Source: Coraliomargarita algicola
Lineage (GTDB): Bacteria; Verrucomicrobiota; Verrucomicrobiia; Opitutales; Coraliomargaritaceae
Assembly: GCF_033878955.1 (NCBI RefSeq)
Contig: NZ_CP138858.1
Location: forward strand, 1,860,001-1,924,000
Length of the DNA: 64,000 nucleotides
Direction: 5' to 3'
The position numbers and the translations under genes are program-made. Position 1 is the first letter of the stretch, and every line of letters begins with the position of its first letter. The notes under the pieces are model-generated. The model searched no databases. It had not been told where the DNA came from and saw only the letters and a list, made by a program, of their open reading frames with translations. Positions 17,746 through 27,301 of this stretch are shown one piece after another.

Positions 17746-19653
17746 ATGCTTCTTCGCACTCTCATTTTCGGCCTACTCTTGAACCTGACTGGCCTCTATT
17801 TATGCGCAGTCCCCCAAACCGACCGTATCGAGTTCTACTACGGCATCGCCGAAGGTAACTATCTGATCGGTGATCTGCAAGGGGCTGAACGCGGTATAGA
17901 GCAGATGCTACGCCTGAACCCCGACCACCTACCTGCGCTCACCCTGCAGGCTCGCGTGATGCTCGACCAAGGCAAAGCCGAACAAGCCCTGGCCGCAGCC
18001 GAGCGCGCCATCGCCCTCGCCCCCAACAACCACGAACACAAACTACTGAAAGCACTCATACTTGGCAATATGCAACGCCGCGACGCAGCCAGCGCCCTCA
18101 TACAAGAAGTGATCGCGCAAGCCCCCACCACCAGCGACGACGCGCGCGCAGCCAACCAATTGCTCGGCCTACTACGCATGGCTGCAGGCGAATGGGACCA
18201 AGCTGCCGAGGCTTTTAACAACATCTACTTGGCCGATCCTGCCAGCGCAGGCAGCAGTCTGCGCCTCAGCAGCGAAGCCTATCTGGAAAAAGCCCGCGCC
18301 AGTATGGCCGCCGGCGAACACGATGCCGCCGTCGCCGCCATCGACCAAGCCATCGGCGTCTACCAACACCAAACTGGGCAAGAAGCCCTGGAACAACGCA
18401 CCACGCTACGCCTCATTCGCGCCCGCCTGCTATCCCAACTCGGCCGCTTCGAAGCCGCCATCAAAGACTTACAAGTCCTCACCGGCCAACAACCTGAAAA
18501 CTACGAAGCTCTCATCACCCTCGCATCGCTTTACGCCAGTGTCGAGCGTTGGGACTCCCTCGAAGCCATCATCCGCCCCATCGCCCAACAACCACAACTC
18601 AAAGACGTCGCACTCTACCTCGAAGGCCGCGCCGCACTGGCCAAAAACCGAGTCGGCACCGCACGCGCCAAATTCGAAGCCGCCATCGACGCCCTGCCCA
18701 AAGAAGCCGACCTGCTACGCCGCTCGCTCTATTTCTACCGCGGGATCTGCCTGCAAAAGCTTGACCGTCCGGCAGAAGCGGAGACCGCCCTACTCGCCGC
18801 CATCGACGCAGGCTTCCGCCCTGAAACCAGCGAAGAAGCCCTCATCGCCAGCCGCACTCTGCTACGCGCTCAACGCCCCGGCGATGCCATTCCAATACTG
18901 GAGGCCATCACCTTAAATCGTATCGCGCCCGATGCCGCGGTCTGGGCAATGCTCGGGCGCGCACATCTTGCAGCCGACACCCCGGCTCTAGCACTCAGCG
19001 CCTTTAACGAATCTTTGCTGATAGACCCTGAACAAGTCGACACCCGTGCCCTGCGCGGCTCGCTCCTACGCAAAATCGGCGATCTCGCAGGCGCCCTCAG
19101 CGACTACCAAGTAGCCCGTCGCTTGGCCCCGGAAAATGCATCTATCGCCTATGCCAGCGGACTCGTTCACTTACAGCTCGGAGAGATCCCCCAAGCCGAA
19201 CAAGTCATCGCCGGAGCGGCTCAGCAACTCCCCGACAACGCGGGCATCCAATTGCTACATGCACTCCTCGCCCACACCACCAGCCAGCCCGACGCGGCCA
19301 TTGCATCGCTGCGCAGGTATCAAACAAAGGTCACAGAAAACCCAAACCCCACAGCACTCTACCTCGACTTCCTGCTCGATTCGCAAGATTTGAAAAAGTT
19401 AAACGACGATGAAGTCAGCCGTTATTTCAAAGGAGAATACACACGCAAACAAGCACTGGACGCCTCCGGAAAAGCCGAAACGCCCGAACAAGCCCGCAGG
19501 CAGATCTGCTCGACCGCCTTTTGGCTAGCGCAATTTGAACACGCTCAAGGCAAGGACACGAGCAGCCAAGAGTTACTCAAGATCGCGCTCGAAGCCGGCA
19601 ATTCCGATCTAACAGAATTCCAACTAGCCAAATGGCAGCTCGGGAAAGATTAA
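17746..19653 (+). CDS. Secreted or periplasmic TPR-repeat protein
   Basis: The 635-residue protein has an N-terminal signal peptide (LLRTLIFGLLLNLTGLYLCA) followed almost entirely by about a dozen TPR helices. Examples are GDLQGAERGIEQMLRLNPDH, AEQALAAAERAIALAPNNHE and GDLAGALSDYQVARRLAPEN. It is similar in design to PEP-CTERM/PrsT-type export TPR proteins, but no exosortase genes are nearby, so that link is speculation. A scaffold role in the envelope is the safest reading. Confidence 0.85.
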   Translation: MLLRTLIFGLLLNLTGLYLCAVPQTDRIEFYYGIAEGNYLIGDLQGAERGIEQMLRLNPDHLPALTLQARVMLDQGKAEQALAAAERAIALAPNNHEHKLLKALILGNMQRRDAASALIQEVIAQAPTTSDDARAANQLLGLLRMAAGEWDQAAEAFNNIYLADPASAGSSLRLSSEAYLEKARASMAAGEHDAAVAAIDQAIGVYQHQTGQEALEQRTTLRLIRARLLSQLGRFEAAIKDLQVLTGQQPENYEALITLASLYASVERWDSLEAIIRPIAQQPQLKDVALYLEGRAALAKNRVGTARAKFEAAIDALPKEADLLRRSLYFYRGICLQKLDRPAEAETALLAAIDAGFRPETSEEALIASRTLLRAQRPGDAIPILEAITLNRIAPDAAVWAMLGRAHLAADTPALALSAFNESLLIDPEQVDTRALRGSLLRKIGDLAGALSDYQVARRLAPENASIAYASGLVHLQLGEIPQAEQVIAGAAQQLPDNAGIQLLHALLAHTTSQPDAAIASLRRYQTKVTENPNPTALYLDFLLDSQDLKKLNDDEVSRYFKGEYTRKQALDASGKAETPEQARRQICSTAFWLAQFEHAQGKDTSSQELLKIALEAGNSDLTEFQLAKWQLGKD

Positions 19654-19665
19654 ACTGCCCCCTCC

Positions 19666-19719
19666 CCGTATCCTCGGTTCTATGAACCGGGGCCGTATCC
19701 TCGGTTCTCAGAACCGGGG
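19666..19719. repeat. 27-bp tandem repeat (x2) with internal hairpin
   Basis: Units 19666-19692 and 19693-19719 share CCGTATCCTCGGTTCT and end in GAACCGGGG, so each unit folds on itself. They separate the convergent TPR and DUF748 genes and could serve as a bidirectional terminator. A related inverted copy (CCCCGGTTCCGAGAACCGAG) lies at 23383. Confidence 0.8.
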
Positions 19720-19743
19720 CCCGCCACAGCAAAACACCACACA

Positions 19744-22566
19744 CTACTTCAAATCAAAACGTGCGCCGGGCTCACTCGCTCCGACTTCAGCTTCGGCGAG
19801 GCTTAAGCGCTCTGGATCAATGCCTTGCGCAGTGATCAGATGCTCACGAATGGCGCGGGCTCGTACCGCAGCCAATGACACGCGTTCCGCATCCGCCAAC
19901 TGGATACCAGGCAGCAATGCAGTCACCATTTTCTTGAGTCCGAGCGCGTCATCGACCTGAGTCACTTCGTCAGGAGTGCCCGCTGCTTCCATTGCTTCGC
20001 GGTAGCGTTGAGCGAGACGCTTACGGTATAATTGCTCGTCACTAAGATCCACCTCTCCAAGTAAGTCGACGCGCAGTTGATCTTCAGCCAGCTGCACTTC
20101 ATCAGCGGTCGATATCTGTGGCGTGATCGCGAGTTTCAATCCAGGCCGCTCCTTGAGCGCGGAGGCCAATGTATTGATACGCGTGATCATCGCAGGCGAC
20201 AGCGCGGCAGAGCCTGCATCAAAATTCACGACTGAGAGATCTTCCTCCGCACCGACAAGACCAGACAATAACTTAAAGGGCGATGTCGCCACATTAGTAA
20301 TTAAGCCAACAATCGCGGTCCGCACAATTTGCCCGATCCCAACTTTCGGATCGTTCAAATCCCCGGACAAGGGCAAGGATAAATCCATCACACCATTCGG
20401 CCCGGTGAGCAAAGTCACCGCAAGATCGAGCGGTAGGCTCACGGCATGCTCACTGTCGACCTTGTCACCGAATTCCAGTTGTTCGATACGTATCTGATTG
20501 CTCGCCTTGAGTTGGCTCGCCTCAATCGTCCAATCGGACTCTAAATTAAACGTGCCATTCGCGATACGTCGTCCAACGGCTTGCCCCGAATAGCTGGAAA
20601 ACGCTGGCAGCGAAAGACCAGTGAGTGAAGCCTTTAACTGAGTCGACTCTTTTAGTTGACTGGTATTGAGCGCCCCATGCAATTCAAAGGCACTGCCATT
20701 GATATGGGCATTCAAGTCAAGTTTCGCCGGCTGACTGCCCGCCAGATCCAAGTCGCGAAGAATCAGCCCCAAAGAGTCTATTTCGATCTGGGACACTGCT
20801 TGCATACTTTCATCAACGAAAGTGACGCGCCCCTGAGAAATGCTCAATAAGTCGACACGGATCGGAGGCATGGGGGAACTCCCTGAAACATTTGGAGTCT
20901 CGACCACATCGGCGACGACATCGGCTTCCTCTACCATCTCTTCACTCACTTCAGATACAGCCTTGGTCCACACGACTTCAGGTTGATCCAACACCGCAGA
21001 TTCCAGCGCCAGCGAAAAAGGAGCCAAATCCATGCGCAAGCCTCCGACGTCGAGCCCCACCCATTTGGCTTTCAGATTATCAGCGTAAACAAATGTGAGT
21101 CCTCGAACCGAAGCATCGCCAACAAGCAATTGTTCACCTGTCGCGGCATATTGAAAGCGACCATCGAAACTAAAAGTGCCACTCTCGATCTCGGTCTCCC
21201 CAAAACTCTGTGCATATGGCGAGAGCAGATGCAGCGGCACGCCCTCGATTTGCATCGAAAGATCCAGCACCGGCTCAGCTGGCACGATTCGACCGTCGAT
21301 CTGTGCGGTTCCAGAATCCCCGATTTGATAATTAGCGGAGAATTGAATCGGTGCATCAAGGTCCGACGACACGGCCGAAAGTTCAAGATTAGGGATTTCA
21401 ACCGTCAAATTCGCCAAGCCAGCAGTCAAAGCTTCCTCCCATACAATACGATAATCCGTGAGTCGGACCTTTTCGATACGATAGCTGAACTCAGGCAGCG
21501 AACTTTCACTCGTCGCAACTTCGGCTGCGGGCTCCCCGCTCGCCGCAGGCAAGACGAGTAACTGCGCTAAATTGATTTGCCCATCCGCATCACGAAAAAT
21601 CCGAGTGGCCCCATTCGTCACTGCAAGGCTGGCAACCTCGAGCGCCATATCTGGAAAACGGAAACCGATCCCCTCCAGCGAGACAGAGTCCACGGAGATG
21701 AGCTGATCATCTTGCTCGATCGGCTCACAGAGCACTTCGGTGAGTGACATTTGGCCATTCTCAATTTGAAAGAGATTTTCCAAATCTGAGAGATCCAGTT
21801 GATAATCGAATCCAAGCCCAAAGACTGCCCGCTTCAGGTGGAAGCGGATATACGGATTATAATACGGCGATAAATCATTCACCACCAATCCGTTTAAGCT
21901 CAAAGAGCCAGAACTACGAATTGGTTGGCTTTTCAAGTCCCCCTCCCACCGAAGCACCGCCCCATCGTCCATATCTGCGATAAATCGCATGCTCGTGTCG
22001 CCCTCAACCACCGTCGTGAAATCGCGCAGGGTAAAATCAATCGGATCCATCACCTTTTTATAGGTCGTCGCGGCCGTCTGATCGACAAATTCGATCCGCC
22101 CCTCAGAGACTTCTAATAAATCCACTCTCATCTGTGGGATCTCGGTCAAGTTCAAATCTTTGACCAAGTCGCGCCAGTCACCGCCAGCGCTCGGCTCACT
22201 CACTTTTGACACTTCAACTGCCTGACTCGGCCTTTTTTCAAAACGAATATCCGCCCCGGCCAGCCGCAGCGCATCCACGACTGGATAAAATTTGAACAAA
22301 CTCGCGGCACTAATGTTCAGCTCCGCCGCCTGCCATTCCACCGACCAAGCCCCCGCGAGGTCCGCCAGCTTCAAACCTTCCACTCGAAAAGAGCCCGCAA
22401 ACGGATTGATACGCACCTGTGCAATGCTCGAATCCGGACTAAAGCGCGCCTGCAGTTGCTGCTCGCCAAAGTGCCGGATCAGAGCTGGAGCGATCCAAAA
22501 CCCGATTAAGGCATACCAAATAACCAACGCGGCGAAGATGACCAAGGTCTTCGAATATCGATTCAT
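19744..22566 (-). CDS. DUF748-domain (AsmA-like) envelope protein
   Basis: A 940-residue protein from the ATG beginning MNRYSKTLVIFAALV; the 43 codons upstream give no signal. One N-terminal membrane helix (LVIFAALVIWYALIGFWIAP) is followed by a long beta-rich periplasmic body with repeated AsmA/DUF748 blocks (PQMRVDLLEVSEGRIEFVDQ; PIRVDLLSISQGRVTFVDES). The C-terminal region is a helical OmpA-like part (VNFDAGSAALSPAMITRINT). Large AsmA-like proteins act in phospholipid transport to the outer membrane; that role is inferred for this family. Confidence 0.88.
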   Translation of the reverse strand: MNRYSKTLVIFAALVIWYALIGFWIAPALIRHFGEQQLQARFSPDSSIAQVRINPFAGSFRVEGLKLADLAGAWSVEWQAAELNISAASLFKFYPVVDALRLAGADIRFEKRPSQAVEVSKVSEPSAGGDWRDLVKDLNLTEIPQMRVDLLEVSEGRIEFVDQTAATTYKKVMDPIDFTLRDFTTVVEGDTSMRFIADMDDGAVLRWEGDLKSQPIRSSGSLSLNGLVVNDLSPYYNPYIRFHLKRAVFGLGFDYQLDLSDLENLFQIENGQMSLTEVLCEPIEQDDQLISVDSVSLEGIGFRFPDMALEVASLAVTNGATRIFRDADGQINLAQLLVLPAASGEPAAEVATSESSLPEFSYRIEKVRLTDYRIVWEEALTAGLANLTVEIPNLELSAVSSDLDAPIQFSANYQIGDSGTAQIDGRIVPAEPVLDLSMQIEGVPLHLLSPYAQSFGETEIESGTFSFDGRFQYAATGEQLLVGDASVRGLTFVYADNLKAKWVGLDVGGLRMDLAPFSLALESAVLDQPEVVWTKAVSEVSEEMVEEADVVADVVETPNVSGSSPMPPIRVDLLSISQGRVTFVDESMQAVSQIEIDSLGLILRDLDLAGSQPAKLDLNAHINGSAFELHGALNTSQLKESTQLKASLTGLSLPAFSSYSGQAVGRRIANGTFNLESDWTIEASQLKASNQIRIEQLEFGDKVDSEHAVSLPLDLAVTLLTGPNGVMDLSLPLSGDLNDPKVGIGQIVRTAIVGLITNVATSPFKLLSGLVGAEEDLSVVNFDAGSAALSPAMITRINTLASALKERPGLKLAITPQISTADEVQLAEDQLRVDLLGEVDLSDEQLYRKRLAQRYREAMEAAGTPDEVTQVDDALGLKKMVTALLPGIQLADAERVSLAAVRARAIREHLITAQGIDPERLSLAEAEVGASEPGARFDLK

Positions 22567-22710
22567 GCACATATAACTAACACTCGAGCAGCCCAAAGCA
22601 ACCGCTGAGTCGAAATGGGGCACGGAGACCAAGCGGAATAAAATAAAACCGAGCGCAGCTTGCACTGAGGCGCAACAAGCAGAATTAGATGCCAAATCAG
22701 CTCGCTCTAA

Positions 22711-22731
22711 ACGTATTTCTGCACAATACGT
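22711..22731. promoter_or_regulatory. Palindromic operator at antitoxin promoter
   Basis: ACGTATT-N7-AATACGT is perfect, 6 bp before the ATG, and overlaps the start of a TATATA box. Ribbon-helix-helix antitoxins autoregulate through such palindromes, so this is a strong candidate for its own operator. Confidence 0.6.
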
Positions 22732-22737
22732 GTATAT

Positions 22738-22944
22738 ATGTTAGCCATTCGATTAGATCAGGAAGTCGAAAACCGTCTAGCTTCTTTAGCCAAGAAGACC
22801 GGACGGACCAAGACTGACTATGCACGGGAAGCGATCCTCCAACACCTTGAAGATATGGAGGATTACTACCTAGCCGTCGAGGCGATCCAGAATCCGAGCA
22901 AGCTCTATACCCCCGAAGAAGCTAAACGTGAGTTAGGATTATAA
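22738..22944 (+). CDS. Ribbon-helix-helix antitoxin (RelB/DinJ-like), orphan
   Basis: The 68-residue protein begins MLAIRLDQEVENRLASLAKK with KTDYAREAILQHLEDMEDYY after it, the standard RHH strand-helix-helix layout. A short tail (PEEAKRELGL) would wrap a RelE-type toxin. It would bind its own operator as a dimer. The toxin gene that should follow is reduced to 14 codons (see 22943). The antitoxin may therefore persist as an orphan or neutralise a toxin encoded elsewhere. Confidence 0.85.
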   Translation: MLAIRLDQEVENRLASLAKKTGRTKTDYAREAILQHLEDMEDYYLAVEAIQNPSKLYTPEEAKRELGL

Positions 22945-22987
22945 GATTTCAGAGAGGGCTCTAAAGCAGCTCAAAAAACTGGAATGA
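22943..22987 (+). pseudogene. 5' stub of a RelE-type toxin gene
   Basis: Directly overlapping the antitoxin stop, one frame reads KISERALKQLKKLE then a stop, which is the opening helix of RelE/ParE toxins (usually ...IEISERALKQLKKLD...). After this stub the similarity ends, and an IS1182-type transposase remnant begins about 20 bp further on. The toxin was evidently truncated by insertion and deletion. Confidence 0.6.
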
Positions 22988-23006
22988 CTCTTCTATCCGT
23001 GATTTC

Positions 23007-23279
23007 TCAATTCGCGCAAGGTTGGAGCGAGGGGCTTTGGAGATTTTCCCAGGTGATGCGCCGGAACAATCGGTTTAAGTTGCACGCAGTTCCGATCAGG
23101 TGATTTTGCAGACTCACTTTTGCCAGTCCACGATAGCGCGCTTTGCGTAGTCCGTAAGCTCTGATCAGTTCGCTTTGTGTGCCTTCGATTCCGTTGCGCC
23201 GCTCCATTAGAATCAACTTCGTCACAGCTTCCTCGGTTGTAAATGGGCAGGCCTTCGACCGGCGACTGTGATCAGCCAA
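23007..23279 (-). pseudogene. C-terminal fragment of IS1182-family transposase
   Basis: A 90-residue frame with ERRNGIEGTQSELIRAYGLR, then KARYRGLAKVSLQNHLIGTA and CNLNRLFRR. This is the C-terminal block of DDE transposases of the IS1182 type, containing the glutamate of the catalytic triad. The N-terminal two thirds are missing. It abuts the relE stub, so the element probably inserted there and then decayed. Confidence 0.7.
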
Positions 23280-23347
23280 ACCTGCCCTGCCATCAGTCTC
23301 ATACCACTTCTAAGAATATATGATCTATAAGCTTGGCCTTTGCGTAG

Positions 23348-23403
23348 CCTCGAAACTTTGTTTCGGGGGACGATCGGCATCGCCCCGGTTCCGAGAACCG
23401 AGG
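23348..23403. repeat. Two adjacent hairpin repeats
   Basis: CCTCGAAAC-TTT-GTTTCGGGG at 23348-23368 and CCCCGGTTCCGAGAACCGAG at 23383-23402. The second is the inverted form of the unit found in tandem at 19666-19719. They lie in non-coding sequence among IS remnants (23280-23668). The rest of that stretch up to the PEP-CTERM pseudogene shows only the IS481 fragment. Confidence 0.6.
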
Positions 23404-23427
23404 TTACAAAAGACATATCTATTAGGA

Positions 23428-23530
23428 CCAAACTTTTTTCGAATGGGTATCATAACGACGCAGATACTTATGCCCAGTCTTGCGACTGATGCCGAAGTCG
23501 GTACATAGCATACGGTAGTAGCAACTACAT
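23428..23530 (-). pseudogene. HTH fragment of an IS481-family transposase
   Basis: Reverse-strand translation gives RMLCTDFGISRKTGHKYLRR then YDTHSKK, the helix-turn-helix start of IS481-type transposases (consensus like CRRFGISPKTGYKWL). No integrase core follows, so only a relic of about 100 bp is left. Confidence 0.6.
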
Positions 23531-23668
23531 TATGCTAAGTTTATTTATCTATCCACACGGCCTAGGCTTCTGCCGTCGGATTACGGTGGCGGGTCAGAGT
23601 AGCGTAAAGGGACAAAAAAGTTCATCTGTTCACTCTCCGTTAAGTTTCAGTTTGGCATCATGCATGTC

Positions 23669-25319
23669 ATGAGTATATTCTTTTCAACAACCAACCGCTC
23701 CCGATCTCTGGTCTGTGCGATCATTGTCTTGGCTTTCGGCAAAAGTTTTGCTAACATCAATGTTACGAATCTGATGGATAGTGGCGCAGGATCCTTGCGT
23801 GATGCGATTAACCAAGCCGAAGCCTCTGCAGGGGCGGATCAGATCAATTTCCAAATTGGGGGAACGCTTAATTTTTCCGGAGTCCTTCCTACGATTAACA
23901 GTGGTATTTCCATTAGCAGCAATGGGTTCAGTGTCACTTTCGACGGGACCGGGGCAAGTGACCGCGCTTTCCTAGTTTCCTCCACCGGAAGTCTCACGCT
24001 TTCCGGCTTATCAATCCAGAGTTTTTCTTCCGGTGCGAGTAGTGGCGGGGCGATTCGTGTAGAAGGCGGGAACCTTGAGTTGATTGACAGCAGCTTGACT
24101 GGTAATGCTTCCGAAGGCGCAGGTGGGGCGATTCTTCTTCTAAATAGCGGTTCGGCTGTTATCCAAAAAAGCACTTTAACGGGCAATAATGGCTTGCAGG
24201 GGGGCGCAATAGCAATGTCGACGGGTTCGTTGCAGCTTAGAGACTCGCAAATTACAAATAATACAGCGTCCCTTGGCTCGTCCGGAACCACCGGATTAGC
24301 GGGAGGTATTTTGGGTTTAAGTAGTCCGACGATCACGATCGAAAATTCCAGCATTTCCAACAATACAGCTGAGAATTACAACGGAGGAATCTACCATGCA
24401 GGCGGCACGCTCGACATCAGCGGTTCCTCCATCAACGGAAACTCCGCCGAAGAAGCGGGCCGTGATGGCGCAGGCTTGCTCGTCGGTGCAGGTGCCCAGG
24501 TTACCATTACGGATAGCGAGATCAATGGCAACACAGCTGCAACGGACGGTAGCCGAGGGGGAGGTATCAATGCTCAGGGCGAGACTACGTCCGTGACAAT
24601 CGAGCGAACGACCATCGACGGTAACTCCGCTGAAGGGGGTGGCGGAATCAGCGCGTTAGACGCCACCGTCAAGGTAGTGGATTCGACGATCAGTAACAAC
24701 GAGGCGACCGGTGCGGGCGGCGGCGGCATCAGTGCCAATAGGGGCCAGGAAATCATCATTGAAAACAGCACGATCACTGGAAACACGAGTGCGACTGGTG
24801 GCGGAGGCCTGGTGCTTGTGGCCGGAGTTTCCGGACGGGTCATCAATAGGTACCATCGCTTTCAATGAATCCGGGTCCGAGGGAGCCGCTCTCGTTTTCA
24901 CTTCCGATGAGGGAAGCACCTTCGAGGTCGGGAACTCGATTTTTAGCGATAATCTCTCAAACGGGAGCCCCAGCACGATCTCGGGAACCGTCGACTCGCT
25001 CGGATACAATCTCTTTGATGATGCCGGCGGGGGTATCGTTGCTTCGGCTATGGGAGACCAGTTTAATGCCTTCGCCGACCTTGGACTTCTGGCTGATAAT
25101 GGAGGGCCCACCTTCACCCACGCGCTCGGAAGTTCCAGCGATGCCATTGATGCCGGAATGACCGATCTAACGACCGATCAACGCGGTTTTTTCCGTCTGG
25201 CGGGCTTGGCCGATGACATCGGTGCCTATGAACTCGGTGCCATTCCCGAGCCGGAGACCTTCGCCCTCATCGCCGCCCTTGGCGCACTGGGGCTAGTCAT
25301 GACGAAACGGCGACGCTAA
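23669..25319 (+). pseudogene. Beta-helix repeat PEP-CTERM protein, frameshifted
   Basis: The frame starts MSIFFSTTNRSRSLVC with a signal peptide and then NVTNLMDSGAGSLRDAINQA, the opening of right-handed beta-helix adhesins. Many repeats of the type SSISNNTAENYNGGIYHAG follow. Near 24835-24852 the reading moves one base: frame one ends ...GRVINRYHRFQ, frame two goes on GTIAFNESGSEGAALVF and closes with a PEP-CTERM anchor (IPEPETFALIAALGALGLV and TKRRR). Dropping one G of GGG near 24837 would restore a protein of about 550 residues. It is a surface protein broken by one indel, or a sequencing error. Confidence 0.8.
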
Positions 25320-25802
25320 CAAAAATAGTGAGCCGTCTCCGATTGAGGGAGAGGCGAACTTTAGTCGCCGCCTGTAAGCTTCCCAGAGAAGTCCGAAAAA
25401 GTCAGGGTATTCTCCACAGCGGCAGCTCAAGGCTTCGCAGTGACCGTTCGGGTAGGGATTTCGTTCATGCTTCGATTTTCATCTAAGCTGAACATGTTGA
25501 GCCTTTTCAAAATGTTTAGTCCAAAATTTAACTCCATGAACAACAGGGGATTAATTATTTTCAATAATGTGCCCTGAGTCAGGAATCGAGGGGGAATATG
25601 AATCCTGGCGTAAAGCCAGTCGCTACGATCCATGGCCTAACCGTCTTTATAGATTCTCCAGAAAAATGTATGCTTAAACCATTTTTCATGAGTCATCGGC
25701 AAACAAGATAGATCCTAAAGTTGAACCACAATAAGTAAGGGCGCGAGTATTTTGGAACGAACTGAATCGCGGTCGGCCTACAGAGATTAGCAGCATTTGT
25801 GG
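25320..25802. other. Intergenic gap with one REP-like hairpin
   Basis: No convincing gene on either strand. The only structure seen is CTGGC-GTAAA-GCCAG at 25605-25619, within a REP-like phrase (GTAGCGACTGGCTTTACG on the reverse strand). Confidence 0.5.
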
Positions 25803-27281
25803 CTACAGCGGCAGGCGAATGCTAAACTTGGTTTCAACTCCCGACTGGCTGGAAACATGGATACTCCCTCCGTGCGCTTCAACGATTGCTTTCGAAATAG
25901 CCAGGCCCAACCCGACATTTATTGCTCTCCCATTTGCACTGTGCGATGGGTCTTCCCGGTAAAACCGGTCAAACAATTTATCGATATTTTCCGCTTGGAT
26001 TCCTTTCCCGTTATCCACGGCTTCGATCTTTACCCAGTCTCTCTCAAGTGCGCAGTGGATACCGATTTTGATCGGCTGCGAGTTGTGCTGCAAGGCGTTA
26101 TTGACCAGGTTCGTCACCACCTGCTCTAAGCGAAACGGATCACAGCAAAGCCTCACCGGTTTCAAATCCATTTCCAGGAGGCTTCCATTTCTCTCGATGT
26201 GCGGCCGTAAGTCTTCGCATAAATCCTGTAGCAACGAGTCTAGCGGCATCGGCTCCAGATCAAGCCTGACCTCGCCTGAGTCGAGCCGCGAAAGTTCTAA
26301 TAGATCATCGGTGATTCGTTGAATGCGTGTGGCGGAGCGTTTGCAGGTCGCAAAAAGTTTGACATATTCCTCCGGGCTGCGGACACGATCAAGCCCAAGG
26401 TCGATGTGCGAAACCAGCGCTGTCAACGGCGTTCGCAGCTCGTGCGATGCGTCGGAGGTAAACTGCACCTGACGGTGGTAAAGCTGTGAAAGCGTTTCGA
26501 AGGTAGTATTCAAGTCACGTGAAAGCAGCCGAATTTCATTCGTGGAGCTATCTGTAGACTTGTGTATCCGTGCTTTAACGTCGCCTTTGGAAATGGCAGA
26601 AGCGGTGCGACGGATTTCTTCTAAGGGCGCGACGGAGCGGAAGACGAGAATTCCCCCGAGAATCAAGCTGAGAACATAGACCGAAACGGTCCCACCCGTA
26701 ATTTGCAGCTTTAGGTGCCCGAGCTCCTCCTGGAGCGCGTCGAGATGATATCCGGTGAGCAGCGCGGTCGAGGGTGAGGCGTGGTAGAGTTCGCGGTAAC
26801 GGCCTTCTCGTGTGCGTAGGTGATAGCCGGGAGGCATTTGAGTTGGGAAGTCCAGCTCAGGAGCACCCTCCGATTTGAATACCAACTCACCAGTCTTTCG
26901 ACTGAAAGCGTAAGCGTAGTGTCCACTCCGTGCGAGTTGATCATTAAAATAAGCGAAGGCATCCTGCTTGAAATCTTTCCGTCTCGATTGGTTAAATTCA
27001 TCAATCGGCAAGGTGCGGCGCACCCACCCCCCTCCGGGCTCCAATCCAGGCTGCGGGGCAAACGCCGAGGATTTATTTCGCGGCGGGCCGCGGGGCCCGT
27101 CCGGGAGCTTCCTTTCGGCTTCAAACAGGATCGGCCCCATCTTTTGATCGAGCATCGCATCGACCTGCCCCAACCGGTGTGCTTTTTCGTAGTGATAAAA
27201 ACCGATACCAAAGTGGCCAAGCACGACGGCAAGCACCAAGGCGTACCAGGCCTGTATTTTCCATTTAAGCGAGAGCGTCAT
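25803..27281 (-). CDS. Sensor histidine kinase
   Basis: A 492-residue membrane kinase. TM1 is at about 12-30 (WYALVLAVVLGHFGIGFYHY) and TM2 at about 193-215, with a sensor region of about 160 residues between. HAMP follows (LEEIRRTASAISKGDVKARI). The HisKA box is SDASHELRTPLTALVSHIDL, with the phosphorylated His. HATPase motifs are the N box NLVNNALQHN, G1 DNGKGI and G2 GLGLAIS. It lies 24 bp downstream of the response regulator at 27306, so the two form a two-component operon. The signal is unknown. Confidence 0.95.
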   Translation of the reverse strand: MTLSLKWKIQAWYALVLAVVLGHFGIGFYHYEKAHRLGQVDAMLDQKMGPILFEAERKLPDGPRGPPRNKSSAFAPQPGLEPGGGWVRRTLPIDEFNQSRRKDFKQDAFAYFNDQLARSGHYAYAFSRKTGELVFKSEGAPELDFPTQMPPGYHLRTREGRYRELYHASPSTALLTGYHLDALQEELGHLKLQITGGTVSVYVLSLILGGILVFRSVAPLEEIRRTASAISKGDVKARIHKSTDSSTNEIRLLSRDLNTTFETLSQLYHRQVQFTSDASHELRTPLTALVSHIDLGLDRVRSPEEYVKLFATCKRSATRIQRITDDLLELSRLDSGEVRLDLEPMPLDSLLQDLCEDLRPHIERNGSLLEMDLKPVRLCCDPFRLEQVVTNLVNNALQHNSQPIKIGIHCALERDWVKIEAVDNGKGIQAENIDKLFDRFYREDPSHSANGRAINVGLGLAISKAIVEAHGGSIHVSSQSGVETKFSIRLPL

Positions 27282-27301
27282 CGTCTAATCATCTTCGGGC
27301 T

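Noticed and set aside
23639..23668. Sigma-54-like TTGGCAT before the beta-helix gene
   Set aside because: At the required 12-bp spacing the -12 box is GT rather than GC, and the site is directly at the start codon, leaving no leader.
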